This document shows positions 43,101-57,100 of a DNA stretch of 64,000 nucleotides, one piece after another. The position numbers and the translations under genes are program-made. The notes under the pieces were generated by a model. It had not been told where the DNA came from and ran no database searches. It worked only from the letters and a program-made list of their open reading frames with translations. Within the stretch, counting starts at the first letter, position 1; each line of letters begins with the position of its first letter. The stretch lies in NCBI GenBank assembly GCA_025084515.1, contig JAJAGP010000334.1, positions 62,001-126,000 on the forward strand, written 5' to 3'. The DNA comes from Ancistrus triradiatus. Its lineage: Eukaryota; Chordata; Actinopteri; Siluriformes; Loricariidae.

Positions 43101-46100
43101 ACATTGACATATTTGAGAGTGCTTTTAAAGGTTTAAGGTGTTACAGTTTTAAGAGTCGGTTGTTTTACTTGAGTATTTCAGTTTTCTTACTTCTCGCATT
43201 TCTTTAAAAGAACATTAGAACATTTAGTAGTGAAACTTACACAGAGAAACTTAGAATTTACGAGTGTTTTCCAGAACCCTTGCAAAAAATGTAATAGTAT
43301 TTCCATTGTTAGGAACATGTTAGCTGACCCACTCGTTAATCTGAACATGCTTCTAAAAACGTGTCTAGTGAGTGACAAAAGCAAGACAAAAGCGCATGCA
43401 CAATATGTATCGTTATATAGATGACAAACGTTTATTACTGAATAAATACTTTTAGACCCTCCCCCATGACCATGAACAGGATCCTCAGCTTTTACCAATC
43501 TATATGCCAATGTGCAGTATTTGTGAATGTAACATGCTTCCAAGCTCCAAAATAATGTTACTAAGAGGTGATATGGTGTGGTTAATAAAAATAACAATAA
43601 CAGATAAAAACAGCACTAATTCTAAATAACAAAATTATCTCAACCATGGCAGCAATGCAAAGATCACTCCATTTCACTCAGAGGAATTATGTGACCAGTA
43701 ACAGTGGGGCAAAAAAGTATTTAGTCAGTCACTGATTGTGCAAGTTCTCCGACTGAGAAGATGAGAGAGGTCTGTCATTTTCATCATAGGTACACTTCAA
43801 CTATGAGAGACAAAATGAGGAAAAAAAAATAAAATCACATTGTAGGATTTTTAAAGAATTTAATTGTAAATAATGGTGGAAAATAAGTATTTGGTCACCC
43901 ACAAACAAGCAGATTTCTGGCTCTCACAGACCTGTAACTTACTTCTTAAGAAGCTCTTCTGTCCTCCCACTTCGTTTACCTGTATTAATGGCACCTGTTT
44001 GAACCTCGTTTATCGGTATAAAAGACACCTGTACACAGTTTTTCAAAACAGCATCAGACTCCAAAGCTCAACCATGGCCAGACCATAGCAGCCTGGTGCC
44101 AGGGAAGAGTGAATCTACAATAGGCAAGCAGGTTTGGCCTGTGAATAAATCAACTGTGGGAGCAATTGGAAGACATACAGACCACCTGATAATCTCCCTC
44201 GATTCTGGGGCCTCCACGCAAGATCTCATCCTGTGAGATCAAAATGGTCATGAGAATGGTGAGCAAAAATCCCAGAACTACATGGAGAGACCTGATGAAT
44301 GACCTGCAGAGAGCTGGGACCAAAGTAACAAAGGCTACCATCATTAACACACTACGCCGAGAGGGACTCAGATCCTGCAGTGCCAGGCGTGTCCCCCTGC
44401 TTAAGCCAGAACATGTCCAGGCCCGTCTGAAGTTTGCCAGAGAGCATATGGATGATCCAGAAGAAGATTGGGAGAATATCATGTGGTCAGATGAAACTAA
44501 AATAGAACTTTTTGGTAAAAACTCAACTCGCCGTGTTTGGAGGAAGAAGAATTCTGAGTTGTGCCATACCTACTGTGAAGCATGGGGGTGGAAACATCAT
44601 GCTTTGGGGCTGTTTTTCTGCAAAGGGGACAGGACGACTGATCCGTGTTAAAGGACGAATGAACGGGGCCATGTGAGAATTTAAGCCAAACCTCCTTCTA
44701 TCAGTGAGAGCATTGAAGATAGAACGTGGCTGGGTCTTCCAGCATGACAATGATCCCAAACACACCGCTCAGGCAACAAAGGAGTGGCTCCGTAAAAAGC
44801 ATTTCAAGGTCCTGGAGTGGCCTAGCCAGTCTCCAGACCTTAACCCCTTAGAAAATTTGTGGAGGGATTTGAAAGTCCGTGTTGCCCCAAAACATCACTG
44901 CTCTAGAGGAGATCTGCATGGAGGAATATCTGCATGGAGGAATGGGCCAAAATACCACCTACAGTTTGTGCCAACCTGGTGAAGACTTACAGGAAACGCT
45001 CGACCTCTGTCATTGCCAACAAAGGTTATGTTACAAAGTATTGAATTGAACTTTTGTTATTGACCAAATACTTATTTTCCACCATGATTTACAATTACAT
45101 TCTTTAAAAATCCTACAATGTGATTTCCTGGATTTTTTTTCTCATTTTGTCTCTCATAGTTGAAGTGTACCTATGATGTAAATTACAGACCTCTCTCATC
45201 TTTCTAAGTAGGAGAACTTGCACAATCAGTGGCTGACTAAATACTTTTTTGCCCCACTGTATGTGGTTTTCTGGTTAATAGCATGATTTATGGAATGTTG
45301 TGCTTGGTGTTCAGTGAATTATAATGTTTTGTTTCAACTTAAGCCCCCTAAACTACTGCAAATGAAGCAGAAAATGGCAATTAACATTTTGATTATGGAT
45401 AAGCAGTGTTTGCTGCCATGTTGTTGGGGCAGAGTTTACAATGAACTATTTTAAACTCACTCCTAAAATTTCTCATAGAAAGTGTTTTCGAGAGCCACTC
45501 ACAAAAGAAGCACGTTTGTTGTTCAAAGTACATAGTTAGGTCGCTCATTAATGTCTTCATCGATATCGAGAAACCCACCACTGAGTGATCGGAAGCCAAG
45601 GGTCTTCCTCAAAGGCCCAGCAGTAGCAGCTTCTGATTAGTAGTCCAGAAGCTTAACCACTGAGCCACTAATGCCCTATTCAGTCAGTCTCCTATTCACT
45701 CTCATTCTCCCACTCAAATTCAGCTTTTGCCTGCTTGTGAGCTTTTTATAATTCTTCCTCAAGCTCTGCGTGTTTCTGCTTTTCAGCCAGCAGTCAGTAT
45801 TAGATTATAATGATTGGGTACGGTGTGCAATCGGTGTATACAGGACTGGCTGTAATGAACAGTACACTGAAAACGCACGCTCAGGTTTATCAGATTTGAA
45901 AGAGCAATAAAACCTTTGTGAGGAGATTTCATAACCTGGTTTGTGCAACACACACGTACACACAACCTCACCCTCTCAAACACATGCCCACAAAGTCCTG
46001 AATCTCAGTTCCGCCCCACCTTGTGAGCACGCCGTACTCGCATATTCTGCCGCATCATGTGATTTCCACTACACAGTGCCAGCAGGAAGGGAGAAAAAAC

Positions 46101-46122
46101 AGAGGGATGGAGATGAAGAAAC

Positions 46123-46167
<45 letters not shown>

Positions 46168-48617
46168 GAGTGAGAGTGTAAAAAGACTGACTCAGGAATA
46201 GGGGAGTAGGAGTGAAAGGAAAGAGAGAGAAGAACCAAGAGCGTGATTTTGTGAAGGGAGAAAATACACAGATGAAGGCTGACATGCTGAGGGAGAAACA
46301 GATAGAATGAGATCATTTACTTCATTAGGATCAGTATGTGAATGGCCTCATGTCATCCATTAATAGTAACTCAGTGATCACACTAAATACATACCAAAAA
46401 TCAGAAAGAGAATAAAGAGTTTGATTGGTTAGGTGATGTACGGTTATTTAAAAATGCAAATAAAAAAACAGAATTAAAAATGCCAATAATTTATAAAAAT
46501 AACAAAATAAAATAATGGATTGTGGATTTTTACCCACTACCACTTCATAAACATTTGTTAACAACGACCACGCACTTTGGGTGCGTAAAATTTTCTATTT
46601 TTCTGCATAAATATGACCTAAAACATCATCAGATTTTCACACAAGTCCTAAAAGTAGATACAGAGAACCCAGATAAACAAAGGAGACAAAAATATTATAC
46701 TTGGTCATTTACTTATTGATGAAACTGATCCAATATTATACATTAGTGAGTGGCAAAAGTATGTGAACCTCTAGGATTAGCAGTTAATTTGACGGTGAAA
46801 TTAGAGTCAGGTGTTTTCAATCAATGGGATAACAGGTGTGAGTGGGCACCCTGTTTTATTTAAAGAACAGGGATCTATCAAAGTCTGCTCTCCACAACAC
46901 GTTTGTGGAAGTGTATCATGGCACGAACAAAGGAGATTTCTGAGGAACTCAGAAAAAGAGTTGTTGATCCTCATCAGGCTGGAGAAGATTACAAAACCAT
47001 CTCTAAAGAGTTTGGACTCCACCAATCCACAGTCAGACAGATTGTGTACAAATGGAGGAAATTCAAGACCAGTGTTACCTCCTCAGGAGTGGTCGACCAA
47101 CAAAGATCACTCCAAGATCAAGGTGTGTAATAGTTGGCCAGGTCACAAAGAACCCCAGGGTAACTTCTAAGCAACTGAAGGCCTCTCTCACATTGGCTAA
47201 TGTTAATGTTCATGAGTCCACCATCAGAAGAACACTGAACAACAATGGTGTGCATGGCAGAGTTGCAAGAAGAAAGCCACTGCTCTCCAAAAAGAACATC
47301 GCTACTCGTCTGCAGTTTGCTAAAGATCACGTGGACAAGCCAGAAGGCTATTGGAAGAATGTTTTGTGGACGGATGAGACCAAAATAGAACTTTTTGGTT
47401 TAAAAGAAAAGCGTTATGTTTGGAGAAAGGAAAACACTGCATTCCAGCATAAGAACCTTATCCCATCTGAATCCTTAAGAACAAACATTCAAGCACCACT
47501 ACAGAATGTGATGGCTCACTGTTTAAGGCTCTGGACTCCTGACTCGACATACTAGTCCTGCCAAGCTACCACTGTTAGAACATTACACCTTAGCTGCACA
47601 GATCAATGTCTCCTTCAGTAAAAGCTTCTACTAAATGATTAAATACAAACTAAGAGATATCCCAGCACTAAGGTTTCACAGTGGCTGCACAGCTTCAGGG
47701 ACCCAGGTTTGATTCATACATCTGTCTAAATCTAAAACTGCATTATATATTTAATATATGCTCTACAGATACAAAGCACTTTTGTAAGCAACTCTGAATA
47801 AGGGCATCTGATAAGCACTATAACTGGAAATGGTCCTACAATGCATTGTGAACGATGTCATTTTCTGTTTCCCTTTATAGGCCCTGTAACTCCGTAGCCT
47901 CTGTTGAGGTGGAACCATGTATCACACACCCCCTGGTCCTTCATACAAAAGACTCATGGTCTCTCTCCAGAGGCAGACAAACCAGAGTCGATTAGCAGGT
48001 TGAGCTCTGGTTCTCAATGCCGAGCCTCTAGTTCATATACCGCCTCTGGCGAGGTGAGAGCTGTCAGTTATGCACTTGTGTTCTCAGAAGATAAACCTGT
48101 CTGGAGCCTGAATGTCTGAGCAGGGTCAATAGCACAGGAAAAAGAACTGTTAAGGTAATTAGGGTGCCTTTCTTCACATCCAAATGAGCCTGCAGCAATG
48201 TGGGCGGAGTCACATGCTTACAGCAAGGCTTCTGATTGGTGGGTTTCTCCATGTCTGGACTGTCTCTGGACTGTTCATCACCTGTGTTTTATTGCTTTGT
48301 CTTATAGTAATACAAAGCAAACAGGAAAGACTGGGTGTACTTTCCAACCGGCATCACTAAAACCATTTAAAAACCAGCTCTTAAATTCTTGTGTGTAAGA
48401 GGATGGAAGTTGGTGAAGATTTTTATGTTCTCAAGGCCATATGAATGTCTAGACTGAACACTAGCACCAAACCAACAAAAACTGGTTACCATGGTAATGT
48501 TATTAGCATGGCTTCCACTATCAGTGCCACACACAGCACAAACACAAACACATGCATGCACACAGAGAAAAACCAACACAGATGCATGCACACAGTGAGC
48601 CACATGCACATACGCAG

Positions 48618-48656
<39 letters not shown>

Positions 48657-51600
48657 AACACACACACACACACACACACCACAGTCACGAAACAACAGGT
48701 GCGTTTCTAAACCCATAGGGAGACACAGAAGTTATCAGCTGATCTGTTATTGAAATAAAGCCTGTAGAACGATCTAAATCTATTTTTCATTTTGTCACCA
48801 TCTCTCCACACTAATTGCTCATATTCAGTCCTTCATAATCATAAGAGAAAATGCTATAAAAGATGGTTAGATGTCTGGCAGATACATGATTATAATCTCT
48901 TTCATATGCAGTGGTGGCCAAATGTTTAAAGCTAATGAAAATGTTTCTATTTTTCTTGAATTTAATATACTTTTTTCATTGCAGATCAGATCAGCAGAGA
49001 CATTTGAGTGAAAAGTTAATTACATATATTTCAGAAGTTATTAGTGTTTGGTATGTGCATCCTTTTGCTGTAATGAGAACATGCACTCAAGCCAGCACCG
49101 ACTCTTTTTACTTACTTAGAGCATATTGTGATGTTACGGAATGCTTGGCTTTTTCTACCTGAAAGTGCCCCCATAAACACTCAATGGGTTTTATCCAGGT
49201 GACTGTGGAGGAAAAGCATAAGCAAGGTTTTAGGGGTTTAGGGTATGCAGGATGTGTCCCCCTCAAAGTTTGGAGGGGGGGTAAAAAAAAACCTGTTCCA
49301 ATAATTCCTGCTCATAGTATCCTTGTGGTTTAATTTTTTTAAACAGAATTGTTTAATGTGTTTTCACCTGGCTGTTAGATTTGGCCATTATTATTATTAT
49401 TATTATTTGTAAATGTTATTTTATATGATTACAGTTGTGTACTGTGGAGGGAGGAAGGCGGAGTTGCTTATCACCCCCCGTGCCATGTTGCCAAGTTTTG
49501 ATGCCAGATTTATCGACTTTTCAGATCCCTCTAGTGAGTTATTTAAAAAATCTAGCAACTTTTTGTACAAACCATAGCTATGTTCCACATGTGCCCCTTT
49601 AGGCGAGAGGCACAGTACACTCTCCAAGTCTCTTCTGCTGTGAATGAATGAGTATAGCACATAGTTTAACTCCATTTTGTGATTTTCAATGCATTAATCA
49701 ATTAGCACGTACTGTTGTTCTTTTAAAACATACACAATACGTTTGGGTTATCCTGTACAGAGAGTAAGAGAGAAGCGACAAGATGTAAAGGACTGACATC
49801 CCCCAGCCAAAAAAGAAGAAACGTCTTGACAGTCAGCACACCATCTTCTTTGTTCTTCAAGTAGGTGTAGCAAAGCTTTCGGGTGAGTTCTGGGTCATTA
49901 TCTAGCTACAGTATGAATCCGTTTCCCAAAGATCCAAACATGCATTAGTCAGTAATGGTCTCTGGCCCCTCCGTACCTCTCCCTAAATTTAAATCAATCA
50001 AAGTCAATATTTATGTCATTCCTTAAAATGATTTTAGAAATAGCATGGTGAAAGCTCTTGCTCTCTGTGACATAAAAATCTGGCCAGTCAAAGCAAGAGT
50101 GCTGCACCTGCCTTCATTCAGCTCTTTTACTGGGCTGCTCTCCATCATCTGTTCTCTCATCCCTCTCATTCAGCCCTCTAACTGCCAAGCTCCTTACAAT
50201 TTCTTTGACAGTTTGAACATCACATTTTGATAGTCCAGTCTGGTGGCAATTGCTCCCTGACATTATTCGTGGTGATCCAAAACTATGATGATGCCTGTCA
50301 ATATGTCAGTGTGTTTACTTGAGATTTTGTTATGTGGATGTGCCATCCATTACACTCATGTATTTAGTAATGGTCATTAAGGTCATCAAGAGCTACCAGT
50401 ATGAGTATGAATGAATAGTCATGTTGTCCATTAGATTTTCTTAAAGATTTCATTAAACCGTCCCATTTTTGTGTTAAAATGTGAGTTATTTATGAAGTAT
50501 AAACATTTAATGACAAATTTGAATAATTATAGAAATGCTTTGATTACTGTTAATCAGCCACTATACTGCATTTCTGCAACTGCTTTGTCCAATTTATAAA
50601 TAAAGTTATAAATAACTTCATTACACTACTGTGACATGAGGTAACACCAATCCTTTTCAGAAAAGTGCATTAACAGTGTATATACAGTACTGTGCAAAAG
50701 TTTTAGGCCACCATTAGATTAGACACACCATTGCTTTGGAAGGGTATAAATGACCATATATAATTATTTCTCAATCTCTTTACTAGAATACAACCAGAAA
50801 ATACAGGTAATTTATATGTAGTATTAAAACACTGAAAAAAAAAGTTTTTATAGGCTGTGGGACTGTGGTAGCCTAGTGGTTAAGGTACTGGACTATGGAC
50901 CAGAAGGTCCAGGGTTCAAATCCCACCTCTGCCAAGCTGCCACTGTTGGGTCCTTGAGCAAGGCCCTTAACCCACAATTGCTTGGATTGTAAGACTGTAT
51001 CAATTGTAAGTCGCTCTGGATAAGGGTGCCTGCTAAATGCTGTAAATGTAGGCTACAGTGGCAAGTATTTAGTGATAACTCCCCTTACACTTGAGCAATA
51101 GCAGCATCTGGCAGCTTCATCAGGACGCCAAGTTGACCCTTCTACTGTCTGACAAAGCTTGATCAGGAATGGTCTTTTTGTAAGGGTAGCAGGCTAGAAA
51201 CCATTTTTTCAGAAGGGGAACAGAGTGAAAAGACTAAGATAAGCTAAAGCTCTCAAAGACTGGAATGGAACAGCAGTGGAGAAGCCCATTATGGAGTGAC
51301 AAATCGAAGGATCGGATTATTTTAAACTTAGAGGTTTCAATAAAATGCATAACCTGTTAAAAACCTGTCATAACTGTTAATGTAAGTATTGAGCACTGGT
51401 ATAAAAGATTTATGGGAAACTGAGGACAAGCAATGATACTCTTTGTAACACGTAGGCATATAAATATGTATCATTGGATATTATTTCATTTTATAAAAAC
51501 AAGTGAATTAAATCAGACTTTGTGAACATCAACAAATAATTAAAACGTCATCTGTACTCAGTGACTCTAATGTCTCTTCTAAAGCACTGAAATGTGGTAA

Positions 51601-53514
51601 CCATGGTAACAGTATTAATGCAATGGTTTTCATTACAAATATAATGACCAAAACACAACTCATAGCTCTGCAACAACTACTTGACGAGTAAAAAGGTCAG
51701 ACTGCTGACTGCTGTGGTAAAGTATGAAATACCCCAAACAGACTCAGGTACAGCATCGTACTCTGTGTGGAAATGAGATAACGAACATTGAAATGATGAT
51801 AAATATTGGGTGTTTTCTGTGACAAAAGTACAGAGAAATAGAATATGTAGCTCTTTGTTATTGTATTTATAATACAATAACATATATATAATATAATAAT
51901 GAATAATAGAGTAAATATTAGAGTAAAGGCGACTAACAAAGTATGTCGAGAAACAGATGAACTACAGTCTGTATTTACAGTGGTGCTTGAAAGTTTGTGA
52001 ACCCTTTAGAATTTTCTATATTTCTGCATAAATATGACCTAAAACATCATCAGATTTTCACACAAGTCCTAAAAGTAGATAAAGAGAACTCAGTTAAACA
52101 AATGAGACAAAAATATTATACTTGGTCATTTATATATTGAAGAAAATGTCACTAAGGACCCCAGGGTAACTTCTAAGCAACTGAAGGCCTCTCTCACATT
52201 GGCTAATGTTAATGTTCATGAGTCCACCATCAGAAGAACACTGAACAACAATGGTGTGAATGGCAGGGTTGCAGGGAGAAAGCCACTGCTCTCCAAAAAG
52301 AACATTGCTTCTCATCGGCAGTTTGCTAAAGATCACGTGGACAAGCCAGAAGGCTATTGGAAGAATGTTTTGTGGACGGATGAGACCAAAATAGAACTTT
52401 TTGGTTTAAAAGAAATGTGTTTTGGAGAAATGAAACACTGCATTCCAGCATAGGACCGTAATTCATCCCATCTGTGAAACATGATGGTGGCAGTATCATG
52501 GTTTGGGTTTGTTTTGCTGCATCTGGGCCGGGACGACTTGTTTTCATTGATGGAACAATGAATTCTGAATTATATCAGAGAATTCTAAAGAAAAATGTCA
52601 GGATATCTGTCCATAAACTAAATCTCAAGAGAAGGAGGGTCATGCAGCAGGACAACGACCCTAAGCACACAAGCCGTTCTACCTAATAATGGTCAAAGAA
52701 GAATAAAGTTCATGTTTTGGAATGGCCAAGTCAAAGTCCTGACCTTAATCCAACCAAAATGTTGTGGAAGGACCTGAAGCGAGCAGCTAATGTGAGGAAA
52801 CCCACCAACATCCCAGAGCTGAAGCTGTTCTGTACGGAGGAATGGGCTAAAATTCCTCCAAGCAGGACTGATCAACGGTTACAGTTAGTTAAAGTTATTT
52901 CTTCACAGGGGGGTCACACCAGATACCGAAAGCAAAGATTCACATACTTTTGCCACTCACTGATATGCAATATTGGATCATTTTCCTCAATAAATAAACG
53001 ACCAATTACAATATGTTTGTCTCATTTGTTTAACTGGGTTCTCTTTATCTACTTTTAGGACTTGTGTGAAAATCTGATGATGGACAATGAGTGCTAGATG
53101 TTTAATTTATTTAAGCATCAAGGGATGGATATCTTTATATGATCCAGTTCCTGAAGTTAATTTGCCTCTGTTAAATATTGCATTCTTGCATAAACAAATC
53201 AACTAGAACAACTTGTGCTTGTTTTAATTCAATGAATGAAATACAATATCTCATTGGTGGAAACTGGGTTTTCCCTTGAGTTGTTTGGTTTTTACGTCTG
53301 TTAATTGTTAACATTATAAGTTAATCGACTGTTTAATTTTGAATTCGGTAGTATTATGCTGCTAGGTATAAAGTGATGAAATGGAAGTATGCACTGTGTC
53401 TGGCGTGGCCCTGAACACAAAACTGGCAGTTAACAGGCACTACAGGGCTTATCTTCACTTCCACACTTCTATTTGTGGACCGCATCTTCTTTGCCCATAT
53501 GCACAGCTCTCTCT

Positions 53515-53597
<83 letters not shown>

Positions 53598-54143
53598 GAC
53601 TAGACTCGTATTATCTACATCTCTTAGCAATTAGCAGCTTGCTGCTTGGGCTCCCATGATGCCCTGTCTCCATTGCTAGAGGCAGTGGTATCATCTCCAA
53701 AGAATATAGAGCTCTGTATCCATGTCAACAGCAGCTGCCTTGTGTATCGGAGAAGTGCTAAACCTCCCTACATCACACAGAAATGTGGGATGCGTAGGTG
53801 TATCCATTGTTCTTAGTATTGCTTTAGTATTATTCATTTGAAGGTCATTGGGACCTGAACAGAACATAAGGGCTATTATTAATCTGCCAATGATTCATAC
53901 AGGACGGTAGTCTGCTAGGAGTGAATCATGTCTGTGAGGAAAATAAAATTCAGAATTGGCCTGTGACTAAGGCTGGGGTCCTCTTTGAAGTGATCAGGCC
54001 TACAGAGTGGACTTTGAAGAAGGATCACTCATACCAGGCATTTGTAGTGGGGCTATAAAGAAAAAAATGATATGAATCTTTAAATCAGTCCAAATGTCTA
54101 CAATATGGCTGCAAATCGACTCACATGACAATCTACTGCCCTG

Positions 54144-54175
<32 letters not shown>

Positions 54176-57100
54176 AAGAGAGAGAGAGAGAGAGACAGAG
54201 AGAGACACAGAGAAAGACAGAGAGACATGATGCTGAGCCGACAGCATTTTAGAACAACGTGCATCCCTGCACTGTAACAAAACACAAAGCAGTACAACAG
54301 AGTTTATGTCATATGTTGAACGGGTAGCCTTAACAACTGATGGGTGGACGTCGTGTTCAACAGAGTTATTTTCTCTGTTTATATTATTTAGATCACAGCA
54401 CATTATATTTCATTTGGAGGAGATTTGAGGAGAGAATTCAGCTTCAGCTTCAGCTCAGTATCAGATCAGTAATAAATCGCAGTGTGTTGAGTCATTACCT
54501 ACTTAACTCTATTGTACAGTCGTCCCTCCATAAACATCATATAGCAGACACTCTTATCCAGAGTGACTTACAATTGACACAGTCTTACAATCCAAGCAAT
54601 TGTAGATTAAGGGCCTTGCTCAAGGATGCTCAGTGGTGGCTTGACTGAGGTGGGATTTGAACCCTGGACCTTCTTGTCCATAGTTCTGTACCTTAACCAC
54701 TAGGCCACCACAGTCACAGAAACGTTTGACTTGTGTCAGCTGCAGTTATTTCTTCCAACTATACAGCATGCCTAATCCCACTGCATTTTTAATTTACAGA
54801 TATTATAGAAAATACAGTAATGTACTGTTGAGACTCTGTGCGGGGAGAAACAAAGGAGTACTACTTACAATAGGACAGGCACATACACTTGCAAATGCCA
54901 TTTACAGTTTGTGGCTGGACACAAGTCATAGAAGCAAGTAATTTACACTAAAAAGTCTCTAAATACATCAATGACCAATAACAGACTTCCGCTCTTAAGC
55001 TCTTACTCCCGCCTCTGCTTGTGGTTCCGGCAGTGTTGATTGGCTGTTGAGGATACCAGCTGTTTCCAGCCACAACATACAGAGTTACAATAAAATCTTT
55101 TTTTTTTATCTCCTATTACGATCACTGTTCAGAACGGATAAAGAGCACTTTTAGGGACTGGTCACTGCATCACTGCACAATACTTTTCCAGTTTCCTCAT
55201 AAATGTTTGATCTTTGTTGGCTGCAGTTCTGTTTCTTCCTCACTGCCAACCCAGTGACGCAACTCATAGCCAAATATGCCAACCTATCAGGAGACAACAA
55301 GTGAGGAAAGGGCAGAGAGAAAGGAGACGAACGAGGCTGGCGAGGGTCGAGTGAGGCAAATAAATCAAATGAAAAACGAAAAATAATACTAACATCGCAC
55401 GGCAGGCATGAGATACCGGAGAAGATCTCATATCCCCAAGATGACAAACAAATCAATAAAACTAATTATGGCCTCCAAATTAAATTCATCTCAGAACTTA
55501 ACCGATAAATGAGTTCAACCATAAGGGGATTAAGTAAAATAATAAATGGAATCAAGAAAACAATGATGACAATCTGTCCTATCTAGCTGTATTATAGGCT
55601 ATAGAAAGAACTAACAGTGTTTTTCTGAGAAACTCGAGCAACGCTGCTGCGCTGAAACAGCTGGCCGGCCAATGAGCAGAGGAGCATATTGAACCGCAAT
55701 GGACAAACTAATTAAAGGGAAAGTGAGTGTGTAATAGATAGCTGTCACCTGTCACCTCTCATTCTGTTGCAGCACAAAACAGATTGATGGATGCGAGGAT
55801 GGATGTCTGGGCTGGAGGGAGATGCAGATCAGGCTTCTGGTCCAGATGGTGACAGTTTATGGTGAGTGAAACTAAGCCTTGCGGTGTAGCCTGAAACCAG
55901 TCCATGTCTTTTCATTTACAATCCATCAGGAGGCAGTTTTTTCAGAGGGATTATGAGACCTTCTAATTGGCTTTTCTGCGGTATGATAATGGTATGATAA
56001 TGAAGACATCTTGAAAGAGAACATGCTTAGTTTTTTGAGGTACTGCATTACTTCAGGGACATTGCAAATCTATCGCAAGATGTGTCTAAGCATGACGATA
56101 GGATTAAAAAGTAACACCTGACAACCTAAAATGGTGAACTGAAAAACAGACTGGCGTTCCTCAGGGGGGAAAGCATTTATACCATTGTGCAGATGAATTA
56201 CACTGAATTCAAAAGCTGCACCCACAGACACTGTAAACGCTATAGTTTTATTGCAGCGTGGTAAGCATAAAAGTCGTTCAGCAGAGCACGGCTATATTAC
56301 AGGCCATGCAGCTCCTCTAATCCTGAACGAGTGCTCTGCTGCAAGGCATTCGATAGGATGAAACAACACAAAGTAATACAAACTAATTGAAACCATAAAA
56401 CGAAACAAAAGACAGATTACATGCCAAGAGAACTGACTTGAAAGAAAATATGAGAGTGATGAAATTATAACAGACACTTGTCTAATAAAATCAGAATAGA
56501 ACCAGAGAGAGGGAAGCATTCTCTTCACAGATGCACACTTCAGCTTCCTTCATAATACTCCTCCAGACCCAGCAGTTTACAGCAGAAGCTTCTACTCAGC
56601 ACTTCCACAGCTTAATCATTAGTCTCAGCGCACACAGCGTTACCCCGATCACTAATACACGTATTAGTTACGCTAAGTTCGTGATTTATTGCTGGTATCC
56701 ATGCCCTAATTTACACCCGCGTAAACTGTTGACGTTACAAAGTGAGAACTCTGCTACCATCCCACATGGCCGCCTTCGTGGCGGTTGCGTGTCCACGTGG
56801 GTTTCCTCCGGCTGCTACGGTTTCTTCCAAAGCCATGCGTCAGATTCAGTGGTCGCTCTAAATTGGCCCAGTGTGAATGTTGGAATAGTATCGCAATAAC
56901 CTCGCTCTTGTCACGAATAGCCATTCATACTGATGTGACATTAAATGAATAAATACCCTACCCCCTACCATACCACATGGAATGGCAATAATGGATGGCA
57001 TTAGTGTGAATGACAGCAGGGTTCATTTAGATCTTTAGTCTCTATGATCGAGTGTTAAATACAATTCTGTGGTCTCTGTGATTGAACGTAATTGTGCGAA

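Noticed and set aside
50858..51048. tRNA gene, from the A and B boxes
   Set aside because: The boxes belong to the SINE head; the cloverleaf is decayed and the same unit recurs with a SINE tail.
53516..53594. CRISPR-like or satellite array
   Set aside because: Simple CA repeat with no spacers.
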